A stretch of 64,000 nt of DNA, taken from the NCBI RefSeq assembly GCF_030378205.1, contig NZ_CP127385.1, positions 4,938,001 to 5,002,000 on the forward strand, in the 5' to 3' direction. Origin of the DNA: Bradyrhizobium sp. NP1 (lineage in GTDB: Bacteria; Pseudomonadota; Alphaproteobacteria; Rhizobiales; Xanthobacteraceae). The notes below the pieces were generated by a model. The model was given only the letters and a program-made list of their open reading frames with translations. It was not told the origin of the DNA and searched no databases. Shown one piece after another: positions 8,799 through 16,612 of the stretch (its first letter is position 1; each line of letters starts with the position of its first letter). A program made the position numbers and the translations under genes.

Positions 8799-9335
8799 TC
8801 AGCTGGCTAATCTTCGATAAGCTCCGTCGAAGTATAGAAGCGGATCCTTCTGCTCCACCCCGGTATCGACAACTCGACCTACAAAGATCGTGTGTGTATG
8901 CACATCGATTCTCGTTTCCAGTTCGCACAACAAGTAAGCTATCGCCTCCGAAAGGACCGGCGTCCTTCCGTCTACCAACTTGTGCGGTACCGCTTCAAAT
9001 GGGTTCATCTTTTTCGACGCAAACAGCTCCGCGAGCCCTTCTTGAGACGCTCCCAACACGCTCACGGAAAATGCACAACTACCCTCTACAAAGGCATGCG
9101 TCCTGGACGTCTTATTGAGAATGATCAATAGAGTTGGCGGGTCTGCGCTAGCGCTGCATATTGCCGTGGCGGTCATCCCATGCAATCCATCAGGACCGCC
9201 AACGCCAACAACGCAAACGGCACCGGTCAGCTTCCTCATCACGCCCTTAAACGTTGAGCTGTCTACGCCTACGTTTTGCGCCTCGTTCTGAAAATGCATT
9301 CCCAGGACGCGGTCCCCTGTTCGCTCAATTTTCAT
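8799..9335 (-). CDS. Flavin reductase-like FMN-binding protein (RutF/HpaC type)
   Basis: A 178-residue flavin reductase of the split-barrel fold that makes reduced flavin for a partner monooxygenase. Characteristic segments are FKGVMRKLTGAVCVVGV, GMTATAICSASADPPTLLI and the cofactor-contacting NKTSRTHAFV, then CAFSVSVLGASQEGLAELF. The C-terminal half has LETRIDVHTHTIFVGRV. It is the third gene after the LLM monooxygenase and a solute-binding protein, 40 bp behind the latter, so it very likely serves that monooxygenase. An internal ATG 36 bp downstream is an alternative start. Confidence 0.88.
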   Translation of the reverse strand: MKIERTGDRVLGMHFQNEAQNVGVDSSTFKGVMRKLTGAVCVVGVGGPDGLHGMTATAICSASADPPTLLIILNKTSRTHAFVEGSCAFSVSVLGASQEGLAELFASKKMNPFEAVPHKLVDGRTPVLSEAIAYLLCELETRIDVHTHTIFVGRVVDTGVEQKDPLLYFDGAYRRLAS

Positions 9336-9375
9336 GTCGACTGACTCGAAGACCTCGCCGTTACGGCTCGCCGCC

Positions 9376-10911
9376 TTACGCCTTGGAAAAGAGCGACGGC
9401 ATTACATATCCCGCCACATGGGGCTTGAACTTCAGTGTCGGCTTGTAGACGACTGGCTGGAAGTACTGAAACAGAGGGATGATGTAAGCATTGTCAGAGA
9501 CTGTCTGATTGATCGCTGCGTACTGCTCGAGGCGCTTGCCTTCGTCCTTCTGTACAAACGTGGCCTTCAACGCGTCGTCCAGCTGGCCGCCCTTCCATGA
9601 AGAGTGTGCGCTGTTCGTGATCAACGCTGTACCAAGTGAGCTTTCCGGATCAGCGGTCGAATTCCCCCAATCATAGAAGGCCGCCGGAGCCAGCTTGTGC
9701 TGCGCTCGCAGCTCGAAGTGCTTCGCAATCTCGTATACTTCGATATTCGCGTGGATCCCAACCTTTCTCCACATCTGGACGATCGCCTGGATGATCTCGT
9801 AATCCTTGGGCTTGTAACCCTTCGTTGTCTGAATCGTCAGCTCCACAGGCTTGCTCGGCGAATAGCCCGATTTGGCAAGCAGCTCGCTCGCCTTTGCCGG
9901 ATTGAAAGGCGTGTAGATCGATTGATCGAAGCCCTTGTACTCGGGAGCCAAAAGCGTCCCAAGCGGCTTTGCGTATCCGCGCAATAGACGTTCAACGATC
10001 GCCTTCTTGTCGATTGCAAAGACCGCGGCGCGCCGCACGTTATCATCGGCAAACGCGCCCTCGTTGTTCACGAAAATTAGAGCGACGTCGGCGATCGGGT
10101 AACAGCTGCCCGCAAGCCCGCGGCTTTTGAGCCGCTCGTACTCCTCATACGGAATATCGGAAGTTGCATCGGCACTTCCACGCTCAAGTTCAGCGACCCT
10201 GCTGGGCGAATCGGTGACGAATTTGAAAACCACCGTTTCAAACTCTGGCCGGCGTCCCCAATACTCACTGAACTTCTTCAAGCGGAGGAACGATCCGCGT
10301 TCGTACGTATCAAACATGTACGGCCCGGTTCCGATCGGCCTCTTCTCGAAGCCCTCAGCACCCACCTTCTCGTAGTACTTCTGCGGGAGCAGGTAGCAAC
10401 CGAGGAACGTGAAACGCTCGAGCATGTTTGCACGCCAAGGTGACACATCAAATGTGATTGTATTGCCATCGACAACAAAGTTCTTGTTACTTGCAAAGAT
10501 GGGGGCAAGCGGCGCCTTTGGATCAGTGAGGCGCTTCAAATTCCAGAGGACGTCATCGATCGTTACGGCTTCGCCATCGTGCCACTTCACGCCCGCACGG
10601 AGCGTCAAGAATATTTTCGATTTGTCTTCGTTCCAGCCAAACTGATCGATGACACCCGGACTGAGTGTAAGATCGGGGTTTTGGGTTATGTAAGGGTCAT
10701 AGATTGTCCGAAAGATGGACTGATTTCCGGGGCTCGTTGTCTGAGGACCGGTGTTGGGATCGAAGGCTGCCGGCGCAGCCGGGTAGGCGATTGTCAGAAC
10801 ATCTGCAGGAGCGCTTTTGGCCTCCCCATCAAACAAAGCAAATTCCCCTCCGACCGCTAGCGTACTCAAGCCCGCAAGCCGCAGCAAAGAACGTCGTGAC
10901 AAATTGCTCAT
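9376..10911 (-). CDS. ABC transporter substrate-binding protein, family 5 (peptide/opine type)
   Basis: A 511-residue periplasmic binding protein of the DppA/OppA class. It starts at ATG 10911 behind GAGGAG. The N-terminus carries a twin-arginine-like signal (SRRSLLRLAGLSTLAVGG). Mature motifs are NPDLTLSPGVIDQFGWNED, LRAGVKWHDGEAVTIDDV and RPIGTGPYMFDTYERG, the standard SBP_bac_5 landmarks. It lies between the LLM monooxygenase and flavin reductase genes, not with the permeases at 0.2-3.8 kb. The shared operator suggests it is their binding protein. This split arrangement is uncommon. Confidence 0.9.
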   Translation of the reverse strand: MSNLSRRSLLRLAGLSTLAVGGEFALFDGEAKSAPADVLTIAYPAAPAAFDPNTGPQTTSPGNQSIFRTIYDPYITQNPDLTLSPGVIDQFGWNEDKSKIFLTLRAGVKWHDGEAVTIDDVLWNLKRLTDPKAPLAPIFASNKNFVVDGNTITFDVSPWRANMLERFTFLGCYLLPQKYYEKVGAEGFEKRPIGTGPYMFDTYERGSFLRLKKFSEYWGRRPEFETVVFKFVTDSPSRVAELERGSADATSDIPYEEYERLKSRGLAGSCYPIADVALIFVNNEGAFADDNVRRAAVFAIDKKAIVERLLRGYAKPLGTLLAPEYKGFDQSIYTPFNPAKASELLAKSGYSPSKPVELTIQTTKGYKPKDYEIIQAIVQMWRKVGIHANIEVYEIAKHFELRAQHKLAPAAFYDWGNSTADPESSLGTALITNSAHSSWKGGQLDDALKATFVQKDEGKRLEQYAAINQTVSDNAYIIPLFQYFQPVVYKPTLKFKPHVAGYVMPSLFSKA

Positions 10912-11018
10912 GTTCGGCTCCTCTTGTGCTCCACGGACCCTCCAACTCGGATCGCGCGCGACTGACCTTCGACAACAACAACACCTCAGGTACGAAGCCC
11001 CCAAGACTTCCCTTCGAC

Positions 11019-12140
11019 CTATTGTGCACGCAGACCTTTTCGGGCAAGACGTGGCAGCACCTCTTGGACGAAGAACGGCATTTCCTCGAGGTAATTCACG
11101 AATGAAATTGCGACCCCGTCGAATCCCGCGTCGGAAAGTCGAGCAAGCTGCTCGGCCACGTCATCGGGAGATCCGCATAGAGAGTAGCTTCCGCCGTAGC
11201 CGAGCACTGCCCTCACCTGCTGTTGATGACGGACATACTCTGTCTCCGCGGATGAACGGGTCTTCGAGCCGAATGCACCAGTGTACAATCTGTACTGCTC
11301 GTCCAACGCTTCCCAGTCGGCGTTGTTCACGCAGTGCATCGCATATTGCTGGGCAAGTTCACGCGTTTCCCTGCATACCACTGATGCCGGGATCCAAACA
11401 TGGATGTTGCGACCAGCAGCTTTCGCCAGGGCTTTTGTTTCAGTGATGCGATCGCGACTCTCCTCGGGCGTCCGGCAATAGTCGTAATGCAAATCGACGT
11501 TGCGGATCGCAAAAGCGCGGCCTGTTTCGGACGCCCCAGCGCTCATCGTAATCGGGGCAACTCCGCCGTGCGGAGCCGGCTCTCCTGTCAGTTTCTTAAG
11601 ATCAAAAAATTCGCTCGTATAGTCTTGCGGCTCCTTAGCGGCCCACACTGACTTTACGACGTTGAACCAATCCTCGCCGTACTTGTAGCGCCGGTCGTGA
11701 GCAAGAGCTTGAACGCCGAACATATCGAATTCGCTCTTATTCCAGCCGCAAACAATGTTGAGGCCAAACCGACCCCGGCCGACATGATCGGCTGTTACCA
11801 TCTGCTTCGCGGCAAATACGGGATGTACCATTGGCGCATGGACGGTGCCGAAGACAGTGATCCTCGTGGTCTTCGCCAACAGGGCGGTCGCCCAGGTGAG
11901 CGTTTCCCACGATTTCGAATTGACGTTCGAGGCGCCACCGAAACCGCTCCAGCGCGCAATCGGCACCATGCACTCAAATCCGGCCTGGTCGGCGAAAATG
12001 GCGAGACGCTCGTTCCCCTCCCAGCTCCCATTCCATCGCTCCGGAAGCCTGATAAAGGCCAACCCTCCGCTGCAGTTCGCTCCGAAGAGACCCAGCTTCA
12101 GCTTGTTGCCGTTGAGCAAACCTGGATTTCGCGTAACCAT
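11019..12140 (-). CDS. LLM-class flavin-dependent monooxygenase, RutA/SfnG-like
   Basis: A 373-residue bacterial-luciferase-fold monooxygenase using reduced flavin and oxygen. RutA-like landmarks are the N-terminal region with GGLAFIRLPERW, ADQAGFECMVPIARWSGFGG, GRGRFGLNIVCGWNKSEFDMFG, HDRRYKYGEDWF and the late GSYSLCGSPDDVAEQLARL. Relatives cleave uracil (RutA) or dimethyl sulfone (SfnG). The ring- or amide-opening reaction of RutA would fit the hydrolase and oxygenase neighbours, but the substrate is not determined. ATG 12140 is preceded by GAGGGA. It is first in an operon with the binding protein and flavin reductase. Confidence 0.9.
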   Translation of the reverse strand: MVTRNPGLLNGNKLKLGLFGANCSGGLAFIRLPERWNGSWEGNERLAIFADQAGFECMVPIARWSGFGGASNVNSKSWETLTWATALLAKTTRITVFGTVHAPMVHPVFAAKQMVTADHVGRGRFGLNIVCGWNKSEFDMFGVQALAHDRRYKYGEDWFNVVKSVWAAKEPQDYTSEFFDLKKLTGEPAPHGGVAPITMSAGASETGRAFAIRNVDLHYDYCRTPEESRDRITETKALAKAAGRNIHVWIPASVVCRETRELAQQYAMHCVNNADWEALDEQYRLYTGAFGSKTRSSAETEYVRHQQQVRAVLGYGGSYSLCGSPDDVAEQLARLSDAGFDGVAISFVNYLEEMPFFVQEVLPRLARKGLRAQ

Positions 12141-12184
12141 GTCGATCCCTCACCGCCGGTCACCGTCGCATTCTCGCCAGGAAG

Positions 12185-12212
12185 CTTATAGAGTTTTATT
12201 TGCGAAACGCAA
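12185..12212 (-). promoter_or_regulatory. Promoter/operator of the LLM monooxygenase operon
   Basis: The perfect palindrome TTGCG-AAA-CGCAA (12200-12212) contributes the minus-strand -35 TTGCGT (12212-12207). TATAAG (12190-12185) is the -10 at 16 bp. It begins about 45 bp upstream of the monooxygenase start. Together with the divergent copy at 12422 it accounts for the 12141-12657 spacer; the rest of that spacer shows no gene. Confidence 0.68.
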
Positions 12213-12421
12213 TCATATAATTGTGCACCCAACTACCTGGTTAAACCGACTCGGATGACAGCCCCACCCGTCTCACACGTAGGACCCCGCGAGTGCCTGC
12301 CCCAGTCAAAGGGCAATTCGTCCAAATGGCAGGTCTGAGGGATTTTGTGGCAAGGCGGCATTGCCCGAGGGGCGCCCAAGAAGCGCCCCTATTAACCCGT
12401 TTGCTGCGCGTCCCCTTTTCA

Positions 12422-12450
12422 TTGCGTAACACAAATATGTCTGATTAAAG
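12422..12450 (+). promoter_or_regulatory. Promoter/operator upstream of the SDR gene
   Basis: The near-palindrome TTGCG-TAA-CACAA (12422-12434) begins with a -35-like TTGCGT, and TTAAAG (12445-12450) follows after 17 bp. It faces right, away from the LLM operon. The gene it would serve starts at 12658, so the leader would be about 200 nt, which is long. I see no convincing riboswitch or reading frame in that leader. Confidence 0.5.
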
Positions 12451-12657
12451 CTGCGGAGCACCAGAGCTGCTTTCTCGTCGCATTCACGTTGGCTGTCTCT
12501 TGGGATCTCGGGTTACGATGCAATCAACTTGCCTTATGCGGTTTGGCGCTTTTGCCGCCAGTTGGGACGACGCGTTTCATGGGGGCATCGACTTACCTCA
12601 GCAGATTCTGCGCTCCCGAAGATGCGGAAGAAGCCCTGTGCTCCAAGGAGGAATATC

Positions 12658-13449
12658 ATGGTGACTCCAAACCAAGAGGTTGGCGGCAAGGTCGTTCTTG
12701 TCACAGGCAGCAACGGTGATATCGGACGAGAACTTGTTCTCGCCTTTCGTGCAGCTGGAGTGGCGGAAGTCATCGAGGTCGGCGGCCGCAATGCGCCGGA
12801 TGGCGTCAATCGTCTTGACGTGACAGACGCTGCCGGTGTCTTTTCGCTGGCATCTTCGCTTGAAGGAAAAGTCGACATATTAGTTAATAGTGCCGGCATT
12901 AACGACAATGTCGGCATACTCAGCGCGGAGTCCGCCGATCATGCTCGTCGAGAGATGGAGGTCAATTATTTTGGCCTGTTGAATGTGGTTCGTGCATTTG
13001 CGCCCCCAATGCGGGATCGCCGACAGGGCGTAATCGTAAACATGCTGAGCATCTTAAGTCACGTGAACTTGCCGATTTGCGGTTCGTATTGCGCCAGTAA
13101 GGCTGCGGCTTACTCGCTGACGCAAGCAATTCGAGGAGAGCTTGCGCCGTACAATGTACGAGTTTGCGGCGTTTTCCCTGCTGCGGTCGACACTCGCATG
13201 AGCATCAAGTCTCCGCCACCAAAGCTCGCCCCAAAAGAGCTCGCTAACCACGTAATCCTGGCCCTACGGGAGGGTATTGAGGATCTGTATCCAGGAGTGG
13301 TGGCTGAGCGCATGCACGCCGCACTGCGGTCCGCCCCAAAATCTTTGGAAAAGGCGCTATCTGCACGTCTGCCCGAAGGCACGCTTCAATCGACGGCGCG
13401 AGGTCTTCTCGCTCGCACCATTATCAAGCGGCCATCGGACTTGACATAG
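12658..13449 (+). CDS. Short-chain dehydrogenase/reductase (SDR)
   Basis: A 263-residue NAD(P)-dependent oxidoreductase. The cofactor motif is TGSNGDIG near residues 18-25, followed by NSAG, the catalytic Ser in NMLSILSH, and YCASK (catalytic Tyr and Lys). The start is fixed by AAGGAGG seven bases before ATG 12658; an open frame extends upstream but has no support. It stands alone on the plus strand, opposite the LLM operon across a shared regulatory region, and probably oxidises or reduces an intermediate of the same pathway. Confidence 0.88.
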   Translation: MVTPNQEVGGKVVLVTGSNGDIGRELVLAFRAAGVAEVIEVGGRNAPDGVNRLDVTDAAGVFSLASSLEGKVDILVNSAGINDNVGILSAESADHARREMEVNYFGLLNVVRAFAPPMRDRRQGVIVNMLSILSHVNLPICGSYCASKAAAYSLTQAIRGELAPYNVRVCGVFPAAVDTRMSIKSPPPKLAPKELANHVILALREGIEDLYPGVVAERMHAALRSAPKSLEKALSARLPEGTLQSTARGLLARTIIKRPSDLT

Positions 13450-13481
13450 AGAAGCCACCTGCGAGTTGTGCCTACCGTAGA

Positions 13482-13697
13482 TCACATCCGGCCATATTGA
13501 TGGTGCAGTCCGCCCAGGATCGGGCGGCAGACGATGTTTCCGGCCCACTCGACGCCGCGAGGGACCGGGGCATCCTGGTTCAATGACAAATGAGTACGCG
13601 TGGCGTTGTAGTAATCCTTGTACGCAATGTCGGGGGAACGCTCGAGCACACCCTCGTAGGCCAAGGTCGCGATTTCGAATCGTGTCGGGTGTACCAA
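13482..13697 (-). pseudogene. 3' remnant of an integrase-core (IS3/IS481-like) transposase
   Basis: The last 45 or so codons read DYYNATRTHLSLNQDAPVPR and end in PILGGLHHQYGRM before a TGA. This is the familiar C-terminal end of DDE integrase-core transposases in alphaproteobacteria. Upstream of that the similarity is lost, and stops appear in the neighbouring frames up to about 13850. No terminal repeats or intact transposase are visible. It marks an old insertion between regions 1 and 2 and fills the 13450-13856 gap. Confidence 0.6.
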
Positions 13698-13856
13698 AAA
13701 GCTAGCTATCTGCTCGGCCTAAGCCGCCAATTGGTAACACATCTTCGTCATGCATTTCTGCATCGTCGAGGGATCGCGTCGCCCGCAAAGTAGCGATTTC
13801 AATATCGCCCTCCCGGAAGCGAGCTGCAAATCGTCGCCGCGTTTTGAGGCGCAGAT

Positions 13857-15026
13857 TCAGCGACCGACTTCGGTCGCCTGAAAGACAACTCCGTTGCCTA
13901 CGAGTTTAGCGATCGCGTCTTGGTCCCATCCCCAGTCTCGCAGGACTTCGCGGGAGTGTTCGCCAATGCGAGGGGCGCTGCTCACCCCGACATTGGAGGC
14001 AAGGCTGAGGCGCGGCGCCGGTGACGGCTGCTGAACGCCGTTCAATTCGCGATAGATACCTCTGGCCTTGATATGCGGATGTTCCGGCGCCTCGTGCATG
14101 CTCAATACCGGCGCAAAGCAGGCGTCGGTTCCCTCGAGAAGACTGGACCATTCGTCCCGCGTTTTCGTTCTGAACACAGCCTCAAACGTTCTCCGCTGTT
14201 CGGACCAGAGGGCCCGATCGGTGTGCGGACGCATGTGCTGGAGCTGCGAAAGCCCTAGTTTTTCGAGCAGCAGCTCGTAGAACTTCTCTTCCATGGCGCC
14301 GATCGCAATGAACCGATCGTCAGCGGTTCGATATGTGCTGTAGTACGGCGAACCTCCGTCAACGACATTGTCACTTTTCCGGTCACTCCACTTGCCTGCC
14401 TTGCGCCAGCCGAGGACAAGGCTCATCATCAACGTTACGCCGTCAATCATTGCGGCATCCACGACCTGCCCCTGCCCGCTGCGATGCGCATGGAAAAGCG
14501 CGCTGACGACGCCGAACGCACAGTGCAGCGCGCCCCCACCAAAATCTCCCAATAGATTGAGCGGCGGCTGCGGACACCGATCTGGCGCTCCCATAGCATC
14601 GAGCGCGCCCGACAGCGCGATATAATTTATATCGTGCCCCGCCATGCCGGCATATGGCCCGGTCTGTCCCCAGCCAGTAAGGCGGGCATAGACCAGGCGC
14701 GGATTGACGCGAAGGCATACGTCGGGTCCAAGACCAATTCGCTCCATGACGCCTGGCCGAAAGCTTTCCAGGAGTGCATCGGCCCGAGCGATCATTTCAA
14801 AGACGACCTCGCGCCCTGTCGGCGACTTCAGATCGATGGCCAGGGAGCGGCGGCCGCGCATCAGGAAGTCGAATTTGGGTTCGACTTCGACGCCGAGCCC
14901 GGCCGGCTGCAACCGGTCGATACGAACGATTTCTGCACCCATATCGGCGAGCATCATTGCGCAATGCGGCCCGGCTCCGATGCCTGCGAATTCGACGACC
15001 TTCAGACCGGACAACGGTCCCATCAT
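13857..15026 (-). CDS. Alpha-methylacyl-CoA racemase-type CoA-transferase family III protein
   Basis: A 389-residue CaiB/BaiF-fold protein. It opens with LSGLKVVEFAGIGAGPHCAM and has the racemase-type active-site stretch AGHDINYIALSGAL (His-Asp pair) and LLGDFGGGAL with the second conserved Asp. That pattern matches alpha-methylacyl-CoA racemases, which interconvert 2R/2S methyl-branched acyl-CoAs before beta-oxidation. The ATG overlaps the acyl-CoA ligase stop as ATGA, so ligase and racemase are coupled. A true CoA-transferase is the alternative, but the active-site pattern favours racemase. Confidence 0.85.
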   Translation of the reverse strand: MMGPLSGLKVVEFAGIGAGPHCAMMLADMGAEIVRIDRLQPAGLGVEVEPKFDFLMRGRRSLAIDLKSPTGREVVFEMIARADALLESFRPGVMERIGLGPDVCLRVNPRLVYARLTGWGQTGPYAGMAGHDINYIALSGALDAMGAPDRCPQPPLNLLGDFGGGALHCAFGVVSALFHAHRSGQGQVVDAAMIDGVTLMMSLVLGWRKAGKWSDRKSDNVVDGGSPYYSTYRTADDRFIAIGAMEEKFYELLLEKLGLSQLQHMRPHTDRALWSEQRRTFEAVFRTKTRDEWSSLLEGTDACFAPVLSMHEAPEHPHIKARGIYRELNGVQQPSPAPRLSLASNVGVSSAPRIGEHSREVLRDWGWDQDAIAKLVGNGVVFQATEVGR

Positions 15027-16555
15027 TGAAGTCCCTGATCCTTCGAGGGAGAGCGTTCAGCGCGGACCGTCGACAAGTCCCGCAACTCGCGCCGCAGGAT
15101 CTTTCCAGTCGGCCCTTTCGGAAGCTCCGCGACAAATTCGATCTCGCTGGGCAGCTTGTATTCCGCGAGCGTGCGGCTGCAGTGGGAAAGAAGTTCCTGT
15201 TCGATCAACCGATCCGTCCGCCTGACGACAAACGCTTTCACGCGTTCGCCGAACACGGCATCCGGCAGACCAATGACGGCGCATTCGGCGACATCGGGAT
15301 GGGTATAGAGAACTTCCTCGATCTCGACCGGATAAACATTCGCGCCACCCCGAATGATGAGGTCCTTCCTTCTGCCGACGAGGAACAAATGGCCGGCATC
15401 ATCCCTGATGCCGAGGTCGCCGCTGCGGATCCAGCCGTCAATCATGGTCTCCGCAGTCGCCTTTGGATTCTTGTAATAGCCCGACATGATCATCGGCCCG
15501 GTCAGCATCACCTCGCCAACAACGCCGTTGGCAACCGGCCGCAAATTATCATCGACGATCCTGAAATCGCACCCCGGTAGCGCGCGACCGCAGGAATCCG
15601 GGACGCCGCGGTCATCTCGGGCGGGATCGTAGGATGTCACCGGCGTGCACTCGGTCATTCCCCAGAGATCGAAGATTTCGAAGCCGAGCGTATCCTTGGC
15701 GCGTCGACACAGCGCATCCGGAAGACTGGCGCCGCCGGAAATGGCAAGACGCATTGAGGAGAAGTCGTATTGCTCGAGTTCGCCGAAGTTCATGAGCATG
15801 ACAAACATGGTTGGCACGCCCATCGTCACAGTGACGCGCCGCATCTCGACCGCCTCGCATACGAATTTTGGATGAAAGCGCTCCTGCAGGACCACAGTTG
15901 CGCCGCCTCTGAAGGAAGCGAGGCAATTGATTGCCAAGGGATAAATGAACGCCAACGACCCCATCACCAGTGAGGTATCGGCTCGTCCGATCCGCATATG
16001 TGTCGAGGTCATGGTGGCGATGTAGTTTACCGCGCCATGACTGATGATGACGCCTTTAGGCGCGCCGGTCGTTCCCGACGTGTAGAAGATCATGCTCGCG
16101 TCGGACGCGTTTACCTGGGTTGCCTCGCGGTCAGCTTCCGCCCCGACAACCACGGCCGTCCAGTCGCAAGGACCGGACCCAGCCCGAACAAGCATTGGAA
16201 ATCGATCGGCCAATGGCTCTAAATATTCGACAAACTCGTCGTCGACGATCGCCATGCTTGGCTCGCAATGCGTCGCGATCGTGCACATCTCCGCCGACTT
16301 CAGGCCGGGATTGACGGGAACAACAATCGCGCCGACCCGCAGAATGGCAAACAAGCTAACGAGCCATTCGGCCGAATTGTTCATGACGAGCAGGACGCGG
16401 TCGCCCCTGGCGATTCCGCGCGATCTGAGCCAGCCTGTCAGCTTGCGCACATCCGCGTCGATGCGGGCATGCGAGATCGGCTCTCCACGCACATACAGCA
16501 AGGGCTTGCCGGCATAGTAGGAGGCGACGTCTCCGAGCAGGTCCGAGACGTTCAT
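15023..16555 (-). CDS. Acyl-CoA synthetase / AMP-forming ligase
   Basis: A 510-residue ANL-superfamily ligase that activates a carboxylic acid to its CoA thioester via an acyl-AMP. Core motifs in order are YTSGTTGAPKG near residue 160, the region DLWGMTECTPV, WIRSGDLGIRDDAGHL, GRRKDLIIRGGANVYPVEIE, and GPTGKILRREL with the catalytic lysine near the C-terminus. It lies between the solute-binding protein gene (57 bp gap) and the racemase. The acid is unknown; the racemase suggests a methyl-branched chain. Confidence 0.9.
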   Translation of the reverse strand: MNVSDLLGDVASYYAGKPLLYVRGEPISHARIDADVRKLTGWLRSRGIARGDRVLLVMNNSAEWLVSLFAILRVGAIVVPVNPGLKSAEMCTIATHCEPSMAIVDDEFVEYLEPLADRFPMLVRAGSGPCDWTAVVVGAEADREATQVNASDASMIFYTSGTTGAPKGVIISHGAVNYIATMTSTHMRIGRADTSLVMGSLAFIYPLAINCLASFRGGATVVLQERFHPKFVCEAVEMRRVTVTMGVPTMFVMLMNFGELEQYDFSSMRLAISGGASLPDALCRRAKDTLGFEIFDLWGMTECTPVTSYDPARDDRGVPDSCGRALPGCDFRIVDDNLRPVANGVVGEVMLTGPMIMSGYYKNPKATAETMIDGWIRSGDLGIRDDAGHLFLVGRRKDLIIRGGANVYPVEIEEVLYTHPDVAECAVIGLPDAVFGERVKAFVVRRTDRLIEQELLSHCSRTLAEYKLPSEIEFVAELPKGPTGKILRRELRDLSTVRAERSPSKDQGLQ

Positions 16556-16612
16556 GTGCGTCTTCCTATCATCGGTGCAGCGTCCTGAATTGGCGTGGTC
16601 GCGAGCGGATGG

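Noticed and set aside
14774..15580. Antisense open frame of 268 codons across the racemase/ligase junction.
   Set aside because: Both overlapped genes are well supported by catalytic motifs, and the frame has no recognisable features.
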